A DNA stretch of 64,000 nucleotides from Calothrix sp. NIES-4101 (GCA_004296455.1 AP018280.1:4712001-4776000); one strand, 5' to 3'. Shown: positions 38,557 to 47,412, counted from the first letter of the stretch. Program-made: numbers and translations. The notes: generated by a model from the sequence alone, not told the origin.

Positions 38557-39834
38557 TTAATCAACCACCAAATTAATATCTGCATCTGCTGGCATTCCTG
38601 GTTTAGCTAATCCATCTGGTTGATCAATACTTAACTTCACGCCAAAAACCTGCCTGACTCTATCTTCCTGAAAATAAATATTCTCTGGTGTAAAAGAAGC
38701 TTGAGCATCAATCGCACTGACGTGGGCAGATAAAGGCATTTTTGGATGAGAATCCAGCCAAACTTTTGCTGTTGCCCCTACTTTAACTTTGCCAATTTCA
38801 CCTTCAGGAATATAACCCCGCATATACACAGTATTAGGATTAATTACTGTTAATAAAGTTTTACCAGTAGCAACAATTGTACCTGGCTCAACGCTTCTGG
38901 CTGTCACAACACCATCAATCGGACTAATTACATTTAAATAGGCAATTTGTGCCAAGATTTGTTTTTCTGCGGCTTGGGCACTTTTAACATCTTCCTGAAC
39001 TGCATTCAGTTGTGCCTTAGCAATACTTAATTGTTGGCGAAGTTGTTGAATTTTATTAATACGAATATCTGGATTAAAACTTGTAGTTTGAGCTTGAGTT
39101 AATGCACCTTTTGCCACATTAACTTGTTTAATGGCTGCATTCACACCAGACTGACGTGCTTTAACTGTCGATACTGCTGTTTCTAAACTTGTTTGCGCTT
39201 GGTCATATTGTTCTCTATTATATGCACCTTCTTGGTAAAGTTTTGCATATCTATCTCGCGTCATTTTTGCTAATTTTGCCGCAGAAATAGCCGCATCTAA
39301 TTGGGCTTTGGCTTCACTCAATTGTGCTTCTGCTGCTGCTACTGTAGATTGCGCTTGAGCAATTTTTCCTCTAGTATCACCTTGTGATTGTTGGAGATTT
39401 AATTGTGCTTCTTCTATCTGAGTTTCAATCATGCTAATTTGTAAATTTGCTTGTTGAACTTGTTGTTTTGTCGCACTAAGTTTTGCCCTGGCACCACTTA
39501 ATTGTGCCTGAATTTCTGCATCATCTAACTTTGCAATTACTTGCCCCTTCGTCACTTTCTCTCCTTCTCGCACTGCGACAAAATTCACCCTTCCGGGGAT
39601 TTTGGCACCAATATCGGTTTCATAACCCTCAATACGTCCACTTAGTTGCAATCCATTAGTTACGGGACGGTATAAATAATGCCAAGTTGTAATGCAGATA
39701 CCTGTAAAGATTGCCAAACCACCCAAAAGGAGAATTAAAGGCTTTTTACCTGCTTTGGTTGTTTCTACTGGCGGTATTGCAGGTATGTCAGCTTGAGACT
39801 CATCCTGCGGTTGGGGGATTAGTTGAGTAGTCAT
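38557..39834 (-). CDS. HlyD-type membrane fusion (adaptor) protein
   Basis: 425 residues. One N-terminal transmembrane helix (PLILLLGGLAIFTGICITTWHYLY, about 33-56) and a biotinyl-lipoyl half (GRVNFVAVREGEKVTKGQVIAKLDD) come first. A long Gln/Ala-rich coiled coil follows (about 110-290), then the second lipoyl half (VISPIDGVVTARSVEPGTIV) and a beta-barrel (TVYMRGYIPEGEIGKVKVG). This is the EmrA/YbhG type, which links an inner-membrane exporter to the outer membrane. First gene of the seven-gene cluster and divergent from the small heat-shock gene. Confidence 0.9.
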   Translation of the reverse strand: MTTQLIPQPQDESQADIPAIPPVETTKAGKKPLILLLGGLAIFTGICITTWHYLYRPVTNGLQLSGRIEGYETDIGAKIPGRVNFVAVREGEKVTKGQVIAKLDDAEIQAQLSGARAKLSATKQQVQQANLQISMIETQIEEAQLNLQQSQGDTRGKIAQAQSTVAAAEAQLSEAKAQLDAAISAAKLAKMTRDRYAKLYQEGAYNREQYDQAQTSLETAVSTVKARQSGVNAAIKQVNVAKGALTQAQTTSFNPDIRINKIQQLRQQLSIAKAQLNAVQEDVKSAQAAEKQILAQIAYLNVISPIDGVVTARSVEPGTIVATGKTLLTVINPNTVYMRGYIPEGEIGKVKVGATAKVWLDSHPKMPLSAHVSAIDAQASFTPENIYFQEDRVRQVFGVKLSIDQPDGLAKPGMPADADINLVVD

Positions 39835-40039
39835 AGTGCAAACTCTCGGTAGATGTTACAGAGTTTTCCTATCTTAAAGATTAGATTTTAAATTTGAAGA
39901 ACTTGTGAGGGTGGTAAATTAAATAGCGATCGCAAAGTGTGGGCTTTGCCGAATAGCCTTAATATTTGATTGCAAAAATTTACAAAAAAATAAAATATAT
40001 TGATCTATCCTCACAATTTCCTCAAATTGTTTTCCTAAC

Positions 40040-40073
40040 TTGATAGTAGAGCCGAAGCAAGGCTCGATATCAA
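40040..40073 (+). promoter_or_regulatory. Inverted repeat in the hsp20 leader
   Basis: TTGATA-gta-GAGCC-gaagcaa-GGCTC-ga-TATCAA can form a two-step hairpin ending 31 nt before the hsp20 ATG. In addition, CCTCAA at 40020-40025 is complementary to TTGAGG (40089-40094), which overlaps the ribosome-binding site, so the leader could enclose the hairpin and hide that site. It is not the CIRCE operator. Role as operator or RNA thermometer is inferred. Confidence 0.45.
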
Positions 40074-40104
40074 ACACTAGAAGCTTACTTGAGGGATAAT
40101 AGAT

Positions 40105-40788
40105 ATGTCTTTAATACCTTGGGAACCACTAAAAGAACTCAATACCCTCCGTCAACAAATGAACCGCTTGTTTGATGAAGTGATTCATCCAGAACAAAGC
40201 CATGGCATATTCCCTAAACTGGAAAAATTAAGTTGGCATCCTGCTATTGAACTCAAAGAAGCAGACAAAGATATTATCGTTAAAGTACAAGTGCCGGGAA
40301 TAGATGCAAAAGATTTAGACATCCAAGTCAGTGAAAATGCTGTTGCTGTTGCTGGTGAATATCAAGAGGAAAAAAGCAGTGATAGTAAAGGCTTTTATCG
40401 TTCTGAATTTAGTTATGGCAAATTTCAACGTATTATTCCGCTACCAGCAAATGTCAAACACGAAGAAGTCAAGGCGGAAGTCAAAGATGGTGTGGTAACT
40501 TTGACTTTGCCAAAAGCTGAAACATCTCAACGTAATGTTGTCAAAGTTAATTTGACAGTGCAGGAAAAAGCACGGGGAGCAATGACAGAAGAAAGATTGC
40601 ATGAAGAACATTTACAAGGAACAATGCAAGAAAGAGCAACGGAGGAGTTGGATAGAAGCACTACTAGCTACGTTGCAGAAGAGGCAAGAAGTGCGATGAC
40701 AGAAAAACGGCAACACGAAGAACATTTAGAAGATACTATGCATACTCGTACTGCTAGTGAATTTGGAGTAGATACAAAGAAAGGATAA
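40105..40788 (+). CDS. Small heat-shock protein (Hsp20) with duplicated C-terminal extension
   Basis: 227 residues. Short N-terminal arm (IPWEPLKELNTLRQQMNRLFDEV), then an alpha-crystallin domain of about 45-150 (WHPAIELKEADKDIIVKVQVPGI, FQRIIPLPANV, VKDGVVTLTLPK). This is a typical ATP-independent holdase fold. After residue ~153 there are two copies of a 28-residue helical repeat (154-181 and 192-219). Its common pattern is (E)-x-AR-x-AMTE-x-R-x-HEEHL-x-x-TM-x-x-R. That extension is unusual; most cyanobacterial Hsp20 proteins end near 150-160. GAGGG precedes the ATG. Divergent from the exporter operon. Confidence 0.88.
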   Translation: MSLIPWEPLKELNTLRQQMNRLFDEVIHPEQSHGIFPKLEKLSWHPAIELKEADKDIIVKVQVPGIDAKDLDIQVSENAVAVAGEYQEEKSSDSKGFYRSEFSYGKFQRIIPLPANVKHEEVKAEVKDGVVTLTLPKAETSQRNVVKVNLTVQEKARGAMTEERLHEEHLQGTMQERATEELDRSTTSYVAEEARSAMTEKRQHEEHLEDTMHTRTASEFGVDTKKG

Positions 40789-40857
40789 TCTTCTAGATGC
40801 TATTAGGGTAAAAGTCGCTATCAAAAAGTCCTTGCATATTTCTCGCGGGAGGCTGTT

Positions 40858-41145
40858 ATGAAAACTAAATATGATTCATCAATCCAGCGAGATATATTAA
40901 TCGTTTATGCTGTTGCATTCCTGACAATTATGGGTGGAATACTAACCTGGATTGTGATTCAGCAAGCGACTAACCCTAGTAGCCAACAACTAACTTCTTC
41001 ACAAGTACTCAACTCACAAAATAGAACAAATCAAAATACGTTATCTCCTACAAATACTGAAAAAGCTAATCCGATACCACTGTCAGAATTTACACATTCA
41101 GTCCATTCTCAACTAGGAGTAAAACTAAAAACTTCCCTGAACTGA
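40858..41145 (+). CDS. Small single-helix membrane protein
   Basis: 95 residues with one transmembrane helix (ILIVYAVAFLTIMGGILTWIVI, about 14-35) followed by a Ser/Thr/Asn/Gln-rich soluble tail. A GGGAGG-type ribosome site sits just before the ATG (40848-40853). No family recognised. It follows hsp20 by 70 bp in the same direction and may belong to the same stress-linked unit. Confidence 0.55.
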   Translation: MKTKYDSSIQRDILIVYAVAFLTIMGGILTWIVIQQATNPSSQQLTSSQVLNSQNRTNQNTLSPTNTEKANPIPLSEFTHSVHSQLGVKLKTSLN

Positions 41146-41288
41146 TAGCTTAAAAAACAGAAAATTTCACCAAAATTTCGATACAAATTGGTGGTGGAGA
41201 AATAGTTTTGAGAGAGCCAGTTACTCGACAAGAAATTGTAGATAATTTTGCAATTTCATAATTAAATTATGTAATTACTCAGAGGAAT

Positions 41289-41489
41289 ATGAATTATCAC
41301 AATGTTCCAGTAAACGTTAAAATAAAATTTCCACTTTGGCAATACTTGAATCAACCATTAAAACATCCAAAAACAGTTATTAATCCATTCCGTTTTTGGC
41401 ATAACTATAAAATTCAGCGACTCGAATATTGCTGGAATTTTGATAGAATCCAATTTCTCGAAAAATGCTGGGAATTTGAATTGCGTTAA
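41289..41489 (+). CDS. Small basic aromatic protein of unknown function
   Basis: 66 residues, with GAGGA immediately before the ATG. It has a near-duplicated end in which QRLEYCWNFDR is echoed by QFLEKCWEFEL, giving two Cys-Trp pairs. No membrane helix. No family recognised; the good ribosome site supports translation. Third gene in line after hsp20. Confidence 0.45.
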   Translation: MNYHNVPVNVKIKFPLWQYLNQPLKHPKTVINPFRFWHNYKIQRLEYCWNFDRIQFLEKCWEFELR

Positions 41490-41538
41490 TCTTGAATTAA
41501 TTCTTGCGCCAAATCTTGTAAACTAAAGGATAAATATT

Positions 41539-41715
41539 ATGACTAATAATACAAACCCCAAAACCTTACTCCAATCCATTAAAGAAGTTCCACAAAAAAT
41601 CATTAATTTTATTTTCGGAGGATTCACCCGTATTTTTACGCCTAGAGACGATAACTATCCCGAAACAGGAACTCAACCATTTGAAGGTGAACCAGCAGAT
41701 AAAAAGCATTACTAA
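41539..41715 (+). CDS. Small soluble protein of unknown function
   Basis: A 58-residue frame starting MTNNTNPKTLLQSIKEV, with an amphipathic middle (IINFIFGGFTRIF) and an acidic-Pro end (EGEPADKKHY). It is followed within 10 bp by a strong terminator, which supports its being the last gene of the hsp20-side run. A G-free leader with AAGGA at about 41525-41530 provides a ribosome site. No named family. Confidence 0.5.
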   Translation: MTNNTNPKTLLQSIKEVPQKIINFIFGGFTRIFTPRDDNYPETGTQPFEGEPADKKHY

Positions 41716-41724
41716 CCACAAGAG

Positions 41725-41757
41725 TCCCGACTTCTAAAAAAGTCGGGAGTTTTATTT
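41725..41757 (+). terminator. Intrinsic terminator after the small genes
   Basis: TCCCGACTT (41725-41733) pairs with AAGTCGGGA (41740-41748), followed by GTTTTATTT. It ends the plus-strand run that begins at hsp20. Confidence 0.78.
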
Positions 41758-41787
41758 AAGTTATTTAGGTTATTTAGGTTATTTAGG
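41752..41787. repeat. Four tandem copies of a 9-bp unit
   Basis: TTATTTAAG followed by three identical TTATTTAGG copies, directly after the terminator and about 50 bp from the converging pfkA stop. A simple repeat prone to length change. Confidence 0.85.
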
Positions 41788-41839
41788 TTAGACGTGACGG
41801 AAACCTACACCATCTACTTTGCGCTTCTTACTTCTTGTA

Positions 41840-42910
41840 CTAGCTTTCTTTATTCCCTATATAAATACCCATAGCACGAGCAGTTTCTACCAAATAATGA
41901 TTTTTAGCAACATGCAAAGGACTTTCAGCTAATACTGCATCCAAAGAAACAGCCTCAACTTGCCCATTTCGCCAAGCTACCATTTTCCCGCTCTCTCCAG
42001 CAGCAATTAAATCCACAGCAGCTTTACCAAAAGCAGTTGCCACCAAACGATCTAAAGCTGTAGGTATCCCCCCACGTTGAATATGTCCCAACACAGAAAC
42101 ACGAATATCAAGTTCATTGTGACTGCAATTACGTATTTCATCGGCTATGTACTGCCCCATACCGCAGCTTGGATTTTGACATGATGCGTACAAAGATGAA
42201 TCATCTGCTATCTTCACCCCTTCGGCGACAACAATAATTGCAAATCTGCGTCCCCTGTCACGTAACTCTGTTAAATGTTTGCATATTCCCTGGATAGAAT
42301 AGGGGATTTCGGGAATTAAAATTGCATCCGCACCACCAGCTATTCCCGCATGTAATGCTAAATGTCCCGCGCTGCGTCCCATTACTTCCACAATCATAAT
42401 GCGATCGTGACTGGCGGCGGTGAATGTGAGGCGATTCAATGAATCTACAATTGTATTCACAGCAGTATCAAATCCGATGACTCTATCTGTGAGTGCTACG
42501 TCATTATCAATGGTTTTGGGAATAGCAATAAACTGCCAATTGCCCATAGCTTGTAATTTATTCAGTATTGCTAAACTACCATCGCCACCAATCCCTATTA
42601 AAGCATCTAATTTTAAGTCATGATAACTAGCAATAATTTCATCAATTTGATTAAGTGTATCGCCCTTATTAATACTCCCAAGAATTGTTCCACCCATATT
42701 TAATAATGGATCAATCCCGCGTAAATCTAACCCATGCAGCGATAAGGGAATTGCTTTTCTTTCTAATAAACCTTTGGTTGCATAGGGAATACCCAAGACT
42801 TCCCAGTCATATGTCAAAATTGCATGGTTGACAACTGCTCGAATGACTGCATTTAAGCCTGGACAGTCTCCTCCACTTGTAAGAATCCCCAGTCTTTTTT
42901 TTAATTTCAT
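41840..42910 (-). CDS. pfkA: ATP-dependent 6-phosphofructokinase
   Basis: 356 residues from the ATG at 42910 (MKLKKRLGILTSGGDCPGLNAVIRA); a GTG-type start six codons upstream is possible. IGIGGDGSLAI is the phosphate-binding loop. Its Gly after GGD is the residue linked to ATP use, whereas Lys in IPKTIDNDV is the residue seen in PPi-type or group III enzymes (Gly-104/Lys-124 combination by E. coli numbering). RGGIPTALDR is the sugar-phosphate site. It catalyses fructose-6-phosphate to fructose-1,6-bisphosphate. Many cyanobacteria carry two such genes. Confidence 0.92.
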   Translation of the reverse strand: MKLKKRLGILTSGGDCPGLNAVIRAVVNHAILTYDWEVLGIPYATKGLLERKAIPLSLHGLDLRGIDPLLNMGGTILGSINKGDTLNQIDEIIASYHDLKLDALIGIGGDGSLAILNKLQAMGNWQFIAIPKTIDNDVALTDRVIGFDTAVNTIVDSLNRLTFTAASHDRIMIVEVMGRSAGHLALHAGIAGGADAILIPEIPYSIQGICKHLTELRDRGRRFAIIVVAEGVKIADDSSLYASCQNPSCGMGQYIADEIRNCSHNELDIRVSVLGHIQRGGIPTALDRLVATAFGKAAVDLIAAGESGKMVAWRNGQVEAVSLDAVLAESPLHVAKNHYLVETARAMGIYIGNKES

Positions 42911-42979
42911 TACATCTACCTCACACACTTTGATTTTAACTAAGTAGCTGGGTGGAATTAAAGCAAACCAGATGACGGG

Positions 42980-43037
42980 TTTCGGCTACGCTCAACCCTC
43001 GTTCTGTGGTTGTTTTGAGCATTGAGCGTAGTCGAAA
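42980..43037. repeat. Dispersed hairpin repeat (TTTCGGCTACGCTCAA type)
   Basis: TTTCGGCTACGCTCAA (42980-42995) and TTGAGCGTAGTCGAAA (43022-43037) form a near-perfect inverted repeat with a 26-bp loop. A related short copy, TTTCGACTTCGCTCAATG, occurs near 59550, so this is a dispersed family. It lies in the leader of pfkA. Confidence 0.7.
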
Positions 43038-43251
43038 TGCGTCTTACAAATCATTCCGCCTTCCTATTTAGCTGCAATTACTATAAGCAATTATGTTTTT
43101 AACGTTACCAAATCAGCATATGTTTAAATTTTGAGGAATTTGTGAGGAAATTAATCAAAGTAAATTGCGATCGCACATCGCACAATACAATCAAAACATA
43201 ATCAAAATACCTACAAATGCCCAAGCACAAAAACAGATGAACCAGTCTATT

Positions 43252-45100
43252 CCCGGATTTCTCACAAAGAATGAGAAAATAGGGGTCAAAAACTGCCAAA
43301 ATCTATATTGCACAAGTATCCTAGCAGTTTGAAGTATGACCCCAAATAAAAACAATTGTATCCCGGAACAGTTCAGATTTGAACAAGTAAAGTCATGTCC
43401 AGTTATAGTTAATTTCAAGGGTGAGGCTGTAACATCGGATGCAGGATTAACATTAATTGCGGAACTGGACAAAAAAAGAGAGATAACATCACGGCTGGCA
43501 GCATGTTTCAAAGACTACCGAGACCCAAATAAAATTCTGCATCCGGTTAATAGCCTCATTGCACAAAGAATATATGGTCTAATCATGGGCTATGAAGACA
43601 TAAATGACCACGAAACTCTACGCCATGATGCGATATTCGCACTGGCAGTAGGAAAAGCAATTAATTTAGAACAAGAACCAATTACTCTGGCCGGAAAAAG
43701 TACGTTAAATCGCCTCGAACATTGTCCAGAAGATGTCTCTTCAAGAGCAGATAGTCGATATCACCGTATTGAACATGATGCATCAGCCATAGAAACACTC
43801 TTAGTTGAGCTATTTTTAGAATCTTATCGAAAGCCACCACGACAGATAATTTTGGATTTAGACGTTACCGATGATTTAGTTCATGGTAATCAAGAAGAAA
43901 CATTTTTTAATCCTTATTACAGAGGATATTGTTATGCCCCACTTTATATTTTCTGCGGTAAACAAATACTAGCGGCAAAACTTCGTGCGTCTAATGTTGA
44001 CCCGGCGGAAGGAGGATTAGGAGAATTACAAAGAGTAATAAAAATAATCCGCTCACGATGGAAAGATGTGAAAATTATTATTCGTGGAGATAGTGCTTAT
44101 TCGAGAGAAGATATAATGAGTTGGTGTGAATCTCAAACTGAAATTGATTATGTATTGGGACTGGCTCCAAATAATAGGCTACTCCAAGCAACTAAGTCAA
44201 TTCAGTATCGTGCATCCCAAGAATACTCAGGAAAAATTCAACATATAGTCGAGTTTTTTGAAACCTTATTTCCTCCATCACCAGATTTAAAGAAGGACGC
44301 AGCAGTATTTGTTGATAACTCAGTTTGGTATTGCTCTCTTGACTACCAAACTCTAGATAGTTGGAGCCGTCATCGTCGTGTTGTCGCCAAAGTTGAATAT
44401 AGCTATAAAGAAGTCGATACTCGCTTTGTAGTCACTTCGCTCCCTGTTAATAAAATCCCGCCAGGGCGACTTTATACTCAAAAGTACTGCCCGCGCGGGA
44501 ATATGGAAAATTGTTTAAAAGAACAAAAGCTAGGGTTACATAGTGATAGAACAAGTACCCATACTTTTGAAGGAAATCAATTACGTTTGTGGTTGGCGTC
44601 TATTGCTTATATTTTGATGAATGCTCTACGAGAACAATGTTTAGCAAAGACGGAATTCAAAAATGCAACTGTTGAGACTATACGCACAAAATTATTGAAG
44701 TTAGGAGCTGTCATTACCATTAGTAAAAGACGGATTTTAATCGCAATTAGTAGTGCCTGTCCTTATCAAGAGATTTTCGCAATGGTTTATAAGAGTTTAT
44801 CTCAATTACCTTGCCCTGGCTGATAATGACCTAATTTAATTCATACTGATTTTGATTTTTAATAGCTGGTTTTTAGGGTTATTTTACTTGATTTAAACCC
44901 CTGAATTGGCATATCAATTTTTATTTCTAGAACTCAGTTGTTTCAGTATTAGCTACTTTTAATGTATTGTATATATCTTTGATTGGTTCGGTCCTTACTT
45001 GGAGTTGCCCACGTTCTGGAGGTATTTTGATGATGTATTAATTAAATCATCTTAAATTTGGCTAATGCAAGCATTTTTTCTCACTTGTGAGAAATCCGGG
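43252..45100 (+). mobile_element. Complete IS1380-family insertion sequence
   Basis: Terminal repeats begin CCCGGATTTCTCACAA at 43252 and, inverted, end at 45100; further in, TGAGAAAA matches imperfectly. The 4-bp duplication TATT flanks both ends (43248-43251 and 45101-45104). It is 1849 bp long with one transposase gene. The right end lies in the stop codon of the NACHT gene: the intact site reads CAA TAG, and the insertion replaces the stop by CAA TAC CCG. Confidence 0.92.
43336..44823 (+). CDS. IS1380-family transposase
   Basis: 495 residues, beginning with FRFEQVKSCPVIVNFKGEAVTSDAGLTL, the family N-terminus. Catalytic segments follow in order: LDLDVTDDLVHG (first Asp), IIIRGDSAYSRE (second Asp), and NMENCLKEQKLGLHSDRTSTHTFEGNQLRLW (Glu). 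Unbroken and full length, with no frameshift, so the copy may be mobile. Confidence 0.93.
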   Translation: MTPNKNNCIPEQFRFEQVKSCPVIVNFKGEAVTSDAGLTLIAELDKKREITSRLAACFKDYRDPNKILHPVNSLIAQRIYGLIMGYEDINDHETLRHDAIFALAVGKAINLEQEPITLAGKSTLNRLEHCPEDVSSRADSRYHRIEHDASAIETLLVELFLESYRKPPRQIILDLDVTDDLVHGNQEETFFNPYYRGYCYAPLYIFCGKQILAAKLRASNVDPAEGGLGELQRVIKIIRSRWKDVKIIIRGDSAYSREDIMSWCESQTEIDYVLGLAPNNRLLQATKSIQYRASQEYSGKIQHIVEFFETLFPPSPDLKKDAAVFVDNSVWYCSLDYQTLDSWSRHRRVVAKVEYSYKEVDTRFVVTSLPVNKIPPGRLYTQKYCPRGNMENCLKEQKLGLHSDRTSTHTFEGNQLRLWLASIAYILMNALREQCLAKTEFKNATVETIRTKLLKLGAVITISKRRILIAISSACPYQEIFAMVYKSLSQLPCPG

Positions 45101-47412
45101 TATTGCCATTCCCTATCCTCAAGTTCCTTTTGAGGCAATAATAACGTTGCTTCAATTTCCTGCCTGATAGCAGCCGTTACTTCACAATTACTACGCAGGC
45201 AATCGAGTAGTAGCTGATTGGCATCATAGTAACGTTGCAGCACTTGTTGTTGCTGTTGGCTAAACTGCCAGTGGTGGTTAATATTCCGATAATTAATAAT
45301 TGTTGTTTTTAATTGTTCGACCCAAGCTGAAGAGTGTGCTTGCCACCATGTCTTCCATTTTTCTTGGTTTTGATTTGGATTTGGCAATTGCTCCCTTAGT
45401 TGTTGCAAGGCTTTATGGAGTCCAGCATCCAAAACAACACCGAGAATGTTGCCTAGAGCATCTCCACAGGCATGAGCATAGGCAAAATCTTGACTGTGGT
45501 CGATCGCAGATTCCAGCAGCAGGTTATCTAATACGGCATCCAGAAGCATTCCCTGATCGAGGGTACAAGCGAGGGCAAAATGAGGAGCTATATGAGGACT
45601 TTGGGCAAGAGCAAGGTAAAATGCTCGACTTGTTACCACTTTTGGTTGGGAGGGGGTAGTGAGAGATTTTTGGCTTGCCCAGGTCAAAAACTCTTGTATA
45701 TAAGGGTCTTCAGCAACAAGTGCATCAATATGTTGCTTCATCAACTGCATGAGTCCGTCTGCACTCCGGAGCATCGCAGCTGTTAGTAAGAAGATTTCCC
45801 GCCAGTGCGGGTCAGTGATATGTTTGACTAATCCTGCCAAAGCTTGCTCTAATGCTTGTAAGTTATGGCTGGCAACGATTTTTCTCGCCGTGAAATATTC
45901 TTGAAATGCCAGATAGGAGAAGGAAAAAATTCCCCGCGCCCGTTCTGTCAGTAGCCCATGTTGCGATTCGATCGCCTTCAGCACCGCTTCACTTTCTAAT
46001 TGCAGTTCCTCTGGCTCGTTTGGCATCTCCGGTAAATTACGAATATAGTCACCAATGTATTGTTCAATTACACGTTGCTCAAAGAAATATTGACCCTCTT
46101 CAAATGTTGCTGCTGCGATTTGACTCAATAACTTCAGCTTTTGGGGTAATAAAAATCCCCGATAAACATCATCTCGTTCCACACCTCTAGCTTCATCCCA
46201 TTTGCCCAAGAGTATGTCTAGTCCTTGCTTATAAAAATCAGTCCGCTTAGTTGGAAATTTTTCCTGACCGTGGAATACCCAGCAGGCAAGATGCAGAAAC
46301 AGGGGTGTGATCACGAGTTGGCGAAATTGCCAGTTTTCAGGTAAGTCTAACTTCTGAATAAACTGCACAGACTGTGCTTGCCCAGCTTGGGCATTTGTTT
46401 TTGTGAAGGCGACAAACCATTTACGCGCAAAGGCTCGGATTTGCTCTTGAGTAAACGGAGCAATCTCAACATCGGTAAAGCCTCGGAGGGTGAGCTTTTG
46501 AGCCGCCGTTCTACAGGTCGCCACAAACCGATTTTTGTGATATTTGTCCGAAAATCTGCGAATTTCTCTTAAGACGGCATTGCTCTCTTGGTTCAGAACT
46601 TCATCCATACCATCAAGCAATAGCAATACTCTGCCCGCAGCCAGTAAGGTTTCAATGATTGATGGGTCGGAAATTCTGGATGTAATGAACTCCTGGCGAA
46701 TGTAGTTTAAGAGGCTGAATTCACCACTTCCCCTCGACTCTTCAGCAAAATTCCTCAAGACGATGAAAATAGGAACCTGGTTAGCAGCAAATTTACCTTG
46801 GTTACATTGAATAGCGAGATGTTGTAAAAAGGTGGTTTTACCTACTCCCGGCTTACCTAGTACCCTGAGCTTGGAATAGGTTTCGACTGCCTGCATACCC
46901 GGTATTTGTTTTTGGTCAACTTCACCTAAGCCAAAGCGGTCAAATTCCTCTGCGTTCAGATTTTGTAGATCAGATATCTCTAACCACTGAAGGCTGGCAA
47001 TTTCCTCCAAAATATTGACATCTACATATATGTCATCGATCGCAACGGGATGACTGATGTCTAGTAACTGTAAGATACCGCATTGGTCTTGAATTTTTTC
47101 CTGGCGTTGCGATCGCACTTGCTCTACCAAGACATCAATATCGAGGGCAGAAGCCTGGGCAACTTCTTCATAATCGGGAAATTCGGCTGGGGGATCAGCA
47201 GCTATTTCTCGCCAATTCAATTCCAAGATGGAACAAATTTCCATAAATATCTGACGATCAACCGGACGACCACTAAAAAATCGCCAAATTGGTTGTCGAG
47301 TCTTTAAATTGACTTCAAAAGCCAAATTTTCTTGAGTCCACCCTTTGCGGGCAAAAGCTCTTTTAGCCTCTTGAATCCCGGTAAGTGATGCCTGGAGCGA
47401 TCGCTTGACCAT
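45052..47412 (-). CDS. HTH-NACHT STAND-type NTPase (probable defence protein), C-terminus altered by IS1380
   Basis: 786 residues. The first ~70 form an XRE-like HTH (GWTQENLAFEVNLKTRQPIWRFFSGRPVDR). The NACHT domain has Walker A GKPGVGKT (186-193) and Walker B RVLLLLDGMDEV (261-272), then sensor segments FVATCRTAA and FSYLAFQEYFTARKI. The C-terminal helical region, with LLLDCLRSNCEVTAAIRQEIEATLLLP, is that of cyanobacterial NACHT conflict proteins. Related bacterial NACHT proteins defend against phage. The original frame ended ...EDREWQ at a TAG; the IS insertion extends it by 16 residues. Monocistronic. Confidence 0.85.
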   Translation of the reverse strand: MVKRSLQASLTGIQEAKRAFARKGWTQENLAFEVNLKTRQPIWRFFSGRPVDRQIFMEICSILELNWREIAADPPAEFPDYEEVAQASALDIDVLVEQVRSQRQEKIQDQCGILQLLDISHPVAIDDIYVDVNILEEIASLQWLEISDLQNLNAEEFDRFGLGEVDQKQIPGMQAVETYSKLRVLGKPGVGKTTFLQHLAIQCNQGKFAANQVPIFIVLRNFAEESRGSGEFSLLNYIRQEFITSRISDPSIIETLLAAGRVLLLLDGMDEVLNQESNAVLREIRRFSDKYHKNRFVATCRTAAQKLTLRGFTDVEIAPFTQEQIRAFARKWFVAFTKTNAQAGQAQSVQFIQKLDLPENWQFRQLVITPLFLHLACWVFHGQEKFPTKRTDFYKQGLDILLGKWDEARGVERDDVYRGFLLPQKLKLLSQIAAATFEEGQYFFEQRVIEQYIGDYIRNLPEMPNEPEELQLESEAVLKAIESQHGLLTERARGIFSFSYLAFQEYFTARKIVASHNLQALEQALAGLVKHITDPHWREIFLLTAAMLRSADGLMQLMKQHIDALVAEDPYIQEFLTWASQKSLTTPSQPKVVTSRAFYLALAQSPHIAPHFALACTLDQGMLLDAVLDNLLLESAIDHSQDFAYAHACGDALGNILGVVLDAGLHKALQQLREQLPNPNQNQEKWKTWWQAHSSAWVEQLKTTIINYRNINHHWQFSQQQQQVLQRYYDANQLLLDCLRSNCEVTAAIRQEIEATLLLPQKELEDREWQYPDFSQVRKNACISQI

